DNA from: Anaerolineaceae bacterium UBA1363
GTDB lineage: Bacteria > Chloroflexota > Anaerolineae > Anaerolineales > Anaerolineaceae
NCBI GenBank assembly: GCA_002306055.1
Contig: DBRR01000044.1
Span: 61,164 to 67,121 of the forward strand
DNA length: 5,958 nt
Direction of reading: 5' to 3'
In this document: positions 3,468 to 5,958 of the stretch, one piece after another
Layout of the letters: each line of letters starts with the position of its first letter
How positions within the stretch are numbered: the stretch's first letter is position 1
Program-made: the position numbers and the translations under genes
The notes under the pieces: model-generated
Told to the model about the DNA's origin: nothing
Database searches by the model: none
What the model saw: only the letters and a program-made list of their open reading frames with translations

Positions 3468-5958
3468 ATGCTTTCTTTTGATGAACTTCTCAGTTATTCA
3501 AAAGGAAATTACTCCGTCTATCAAAAAATAATAGATTTGATGGCAGAGTCGTATCATACGTGTGATTTTAAGATAGTTCCTTTCATCGGCTCAGGTTTGA
3601 CTGCGTTTGTTTATCCAACATGGACTAAAGCTCTGCACGAACTCGCCTCCGAACTCGGTAATCCACCTGCATTCATCCAAGAAATGGAAAAAGAGTCGCC
3701 AGACCTCGAAAAAGCTGCAGAAATCCTGTGGAATGTAGGCGAGAAAAAAGTAGGCTTGATCCTCAGGGAAAAAATATTCGGTCTGGAAAGATTGGAAACC
3801 CAAAACTTACGCAGGCAGGTAGTGAACATTCTGCCCGCCATGTTTCCGAACAGTCTGTTGATTACCACTAATTTTGATAAAACCATCGAAAGAGCTTTTT
3901 CGAATGTCGGTAAAACGATTGATCCAGTTTATCCGGACTCGAACAGCGATATTCTTAAAGAAATTTCTAAACAGAATGAGCGATGCTGTCTATTTAAAGT
4001 GCATGGTGACATCTATCAAGATTCACAACTGATCGTTTTCCCGAAATCGGCTTACGACCGGGTATATCAAAAAGGCTCTCCACTTGTAAACAGTCTGGGA
4101 ACACTGTTCCAGAAACGGTCTATGTTTTTCCTTGGAGCAAGCCTATTAAAAGACCGTACTTTGGACTTGCTCGGTCGTTTTCGGAAAGAAGATTCTTCTA
4201 CAGATCACTTCGCTATTTTGCCTATCTCAGCTAAAGAAGATGAACAAGATAGACGCCGTATTTTTTTAAGTGATTTTGCCATCCAAGCCTTTTTTTATCC
4301 TTCTGGAGAACACGAATCAATCAGCATTATCCTGGAACATATCTTTGAGGATGTGAATCCGACTGGGTTCGATGTTTTTTTTCCAAAACTTGGAACAAAA
4401 CGGGATGTTTATAACCGCTTCGACTGGCGCAATGAATTCACCACCTTCGCCGGAAGGGAGGAAGAGTTAAAAAGACTGCATGGTTTCCTGTACAATAAAG
4501 AATCCACTGCGAAAAGTGAGCGCGTGACCTGGTGGGCGGTAACAGGTCCTGGCGGGATGGGGAAGAGCCGTCTCGTTAATCAGTTCTTGTTAAACTTAGC
4601 TCCTGGTTGGCAAGCGTGCCAGTTTACCAATCATCAGGAAATCACACAAGAGAGAATCGATAACATAGTTAAAAGCATCCCTGGCAATGTCCTCATTCTG
4701 GCTGACTACGTCCAGAACCTTTCCGACCAGTTTTCCGCTTGGATCCAGGCAATCGCTCATGAGTCAAGTCAAAAGCGAATCAGGGTATTGCTGCTGCAAA
4801 GGGAAAGTTACAATACTTCCAGGCACGATGACACGGATCAAAAAGGAGTAGCTGCAGTTTCTCCCAAACCACCATGGCTCCAAAACATGGTTAACACCTT
4901 TCCCAATATCATGGATTTCGCTTACCAGGAAGAATCGTTGGAACTCGGTCCCATCCCGGAGGAAAAACTTAAAGAAATCCTGTTTTCCTACGAAGAATCC
5001 CTAAACCCGGATAATCAGGTCGTCAACACCCTGAATGATCATTCCTGCGATCAGTTAATTCAGCGTCTGAAGGAATTGGATCCTGTTTTTTTACGCCCAC
5101 TGTTCGCCATGTTCCTGGCTGATGCTTACCTGAGAGGCAATGACCCGACTGAGTGGGATCAAGAAGCGATCCTAAGCCATTTCACAAAGCGCGAGTTGGA
5201 CCGCCTATATGATAACTTAAAATCACTTTTCTCGCAGAATTCCAAGTCTCCTAATAGTGTTGATTACAATTCTCTGGAAATTATATTATCCTTAGCCACC
5301 ATACTCGGTGGGCATCATTTGGATACTCAGTCCGTGCTCTTGGAACCATACGAAAATTTAAAGAGTGCTTTATGTCCACTTAGTTCACCAACCTATTTCT
5401 GTGAATCACTTGCAGCCTGCGGACTTGCTGAGAAGGTTTTGGACGAAACTGAACCCTATTTCAGAATACCAGGCATAAAACCTGACTTGCTTGGGGAGCA
5501 CTTTGTTAATCGTCACTTTCAAGAAGCAGCTCCTGATCAATCTAAAATGCTGCCGCTTGTGAAATCTGAATCAGAGAAATTAATTAATCAAAGTCGGATA
5601 CGGGACTTCTTTGTTCGTTTTAGCTCACATTACCTCCTGAGTAAAGTGTGGCTGGAAGCATTTGCACGCATAAAGCCGGCTGGATACGGCATCATGGCAG
5701 GTCTGATAAACCAGGCTGAAGCCGGAATATCTCCATATAAACTTTATAAGATGGCAAATGTCTTACTCGAAGCCGATAATGAAGACTTCTTCCTTAATCT
5801 ACTTTTTTCAGGATTACTTTTTGCCCTGACTTATTCGAGGAATAACCTTTCAGAAGTAACCGAGGCTGTTGATAAGCTTCAGTCTCTTCAATCAGGCTTC
5901 CCTGACTCCCAGGAGATCGCGCTTGCTTTTGCCAGGGGGCTCTTCAACCTGACGGTCA
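3468..5958 (+). CDS. SIR2-domain STAND-like NTPase, candidate anti-phage protein (3' end beyond window)
   Basis: The open frame gives 830 residues without a stop and leaves the window unfinished. The N-terminal SIR2_2-type domain (about 30-290) has FIGSGLT with GSG at 41-43, TTNFD at 133-137, KVHGD at 177-181 and FLGASLLKDRT at 221-231. N135 and H179 correspond to the catalytic pair of SIR2 NADase effectors. After a linker comes FAGREEEL (327-334), leading into a P-loop NTPase with Walker A GPGGMGKS (360-367), Walker B LILADYV (409-415, D413) and RIRVLLLQRE (437-446), a sensor-1-like strand. RPLFA (543-547) and PDLLGE (672-677) recall helical and winged-helix segments of bacterial STAND proteins. 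Residues about 792-830 resemble the first unit of a TPR-like array, the usual sensor part. There is no signal peptide or membrane segment. By analogy with Avs5 and other SIR2 defence proteins, I infer ligand-triggered oligomerisation and NAD+ depletion; the exact family is not established. The start is fixed by the SD at 3454-3463. It is divergent from rpsO, and sampled lines are more AT-rich than pnp. Confidence 0.88.
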   Translation, partial: MLSFDELLSYSKGNYSVYQKIIDLMAESYHTCDFKIVPFIGSGLTAFVYPTWTKALHELASELGNPPAFIQEMEKESPDLEKAAEILWNVGEKKVGLILREKIFGLERLETQNLRRQVVNILPAMFPNSLLITTNFDKTIERAFSNVGKTIDPVYPDSNSDILKEISKQNERCCLFKVHGDIYQDSQLIVFPKSAYDRVYQKGSPLVNSLGTLFQKRSMFFLGASLLKDRTLDLLGRFRKEDSSTDHFAILPISAKEDEQDRRRIFLSDFAIQAFFYPSGEHESISIILEHIFEDVNPTGFDVFFPKLGTKRDVYNRFDWRNEFTTFAGREEELKRLHGFLYNKESTAKSERVTWWAVTGPGGMGKSRLVNQFLLNLAPGWQACQFTNHQEITQERIDNIVKSIPGNVLILADYVQNLSDQFSAWIQAIAHESSQKRIRVLLLQRESYNTSRHDDTDQKGVAAVSPKPPWLQNMVNTFPNIMDFAYQEESLELGPIPEEKLKEILFSYEESLNPDNQVVNTLNDHSCDQLIQRLKELDPVFLRPLFAMFLADAYLRGNDPTEWDQEAILSHFTKRELDRLYDNLKSLFSQNSKSPNSVDYNSLEIILSLATILGGHHLDTQSVLLEPYENLKSALCPLSSPTYFCESLAACGLAEKVLDETEPYFRIPGIKPDLLGEHFVNRHFQEAAPDQSKMLPLVKSESEKLINQSRIRDFFVRFSSHYLLSKVWLEAFARIKPAGYGIMAGLINQAEAGISPYKLYKMANVLLEADNEDFFLNLLFSGLLFALTYSRNNLSEVTEAVDKLQSLQSGFPDSQEIALAFARGLFNLTV

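Noticed and set aside
3591..3886. Minus-strand open frames opposite the SIR2 domain
   Set aside because: They are antisense to conserved SIR2 motifs, have no SD and no recognisable domain.

Overview
The window pairs a conserved housekeeping operon, rpsO-pnp, on the minus strand with a divergently oriented gene on the plus strand. That gene encodes a large SIR2-plus-STAND-NTPase protein of the kind seen in bacterial anti-phage immunity, and it runs off the right edge. The S15 and PNPase sequences are clearly bacterial. Their overall look, together with short GTTGAxGC/GCxTCAAC hairpin repeats, suggests Chloroflexota (Anaerolineae-like). That assignment rests on pattern memory, not a search, and I hold it only moderately.

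Layout from left to right. Bases 1-447 hold no convincing gene. The first ~265 bases carry palindromic elements: one imperfect hairpin, then two related copies of a hairpin repeat whose stems differ by a compensatory C-G to T-A change, then a GC-stem/T-run hairpin. Bases 264-447 look empty. A clean intrinsic terminator on the minus strand (about 439-469) closes the pnp transcript. pnp (490-2745, minus) encodes a full-length polynucleotide phosphorylase with an added basic, Gly/Arg/Asp/Ser-rich tail. A 181-base spacer with a strong hairpin separates it from rpsO (2927-3199, minus), which encodes ribosomal protein S15. rpsO has a good SD, a leader that may fold into an autoregulatory structure, and a near-consensus promoter (-10 TATAAT).

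The intergenic space between the divergent units (3200-3467) contains the rpsO leader and promoter, three exact tandem copies of a 14-base unit directly behind the rpsO -35 box, an inverted repeat, and an extended -10 promoter with a strong SD for the rightward gene.

The rightward gene (3468 to beyond 5958) has, in order, a SIR2_2-type NADase-like domain with the key Asn and His present, a STAND-like P-loop NTPase with Walker A and B, a helical region, and the start of a TPR-like C-terminal part. By analogy with Avs5-type and other SIR2 effectors, I infer a sensor-ATPase-NAD+-depletion architecture. It is visibly more AT-rich near its start than pnp, and it carries three 7-8 base T runs between effector and NTPase. 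The housekeeping genes act in translation (S15) and RNA turnover (PNPase). Nothing in the sequence links them functionally to the defence-like gene beyond the shared intergenic region.
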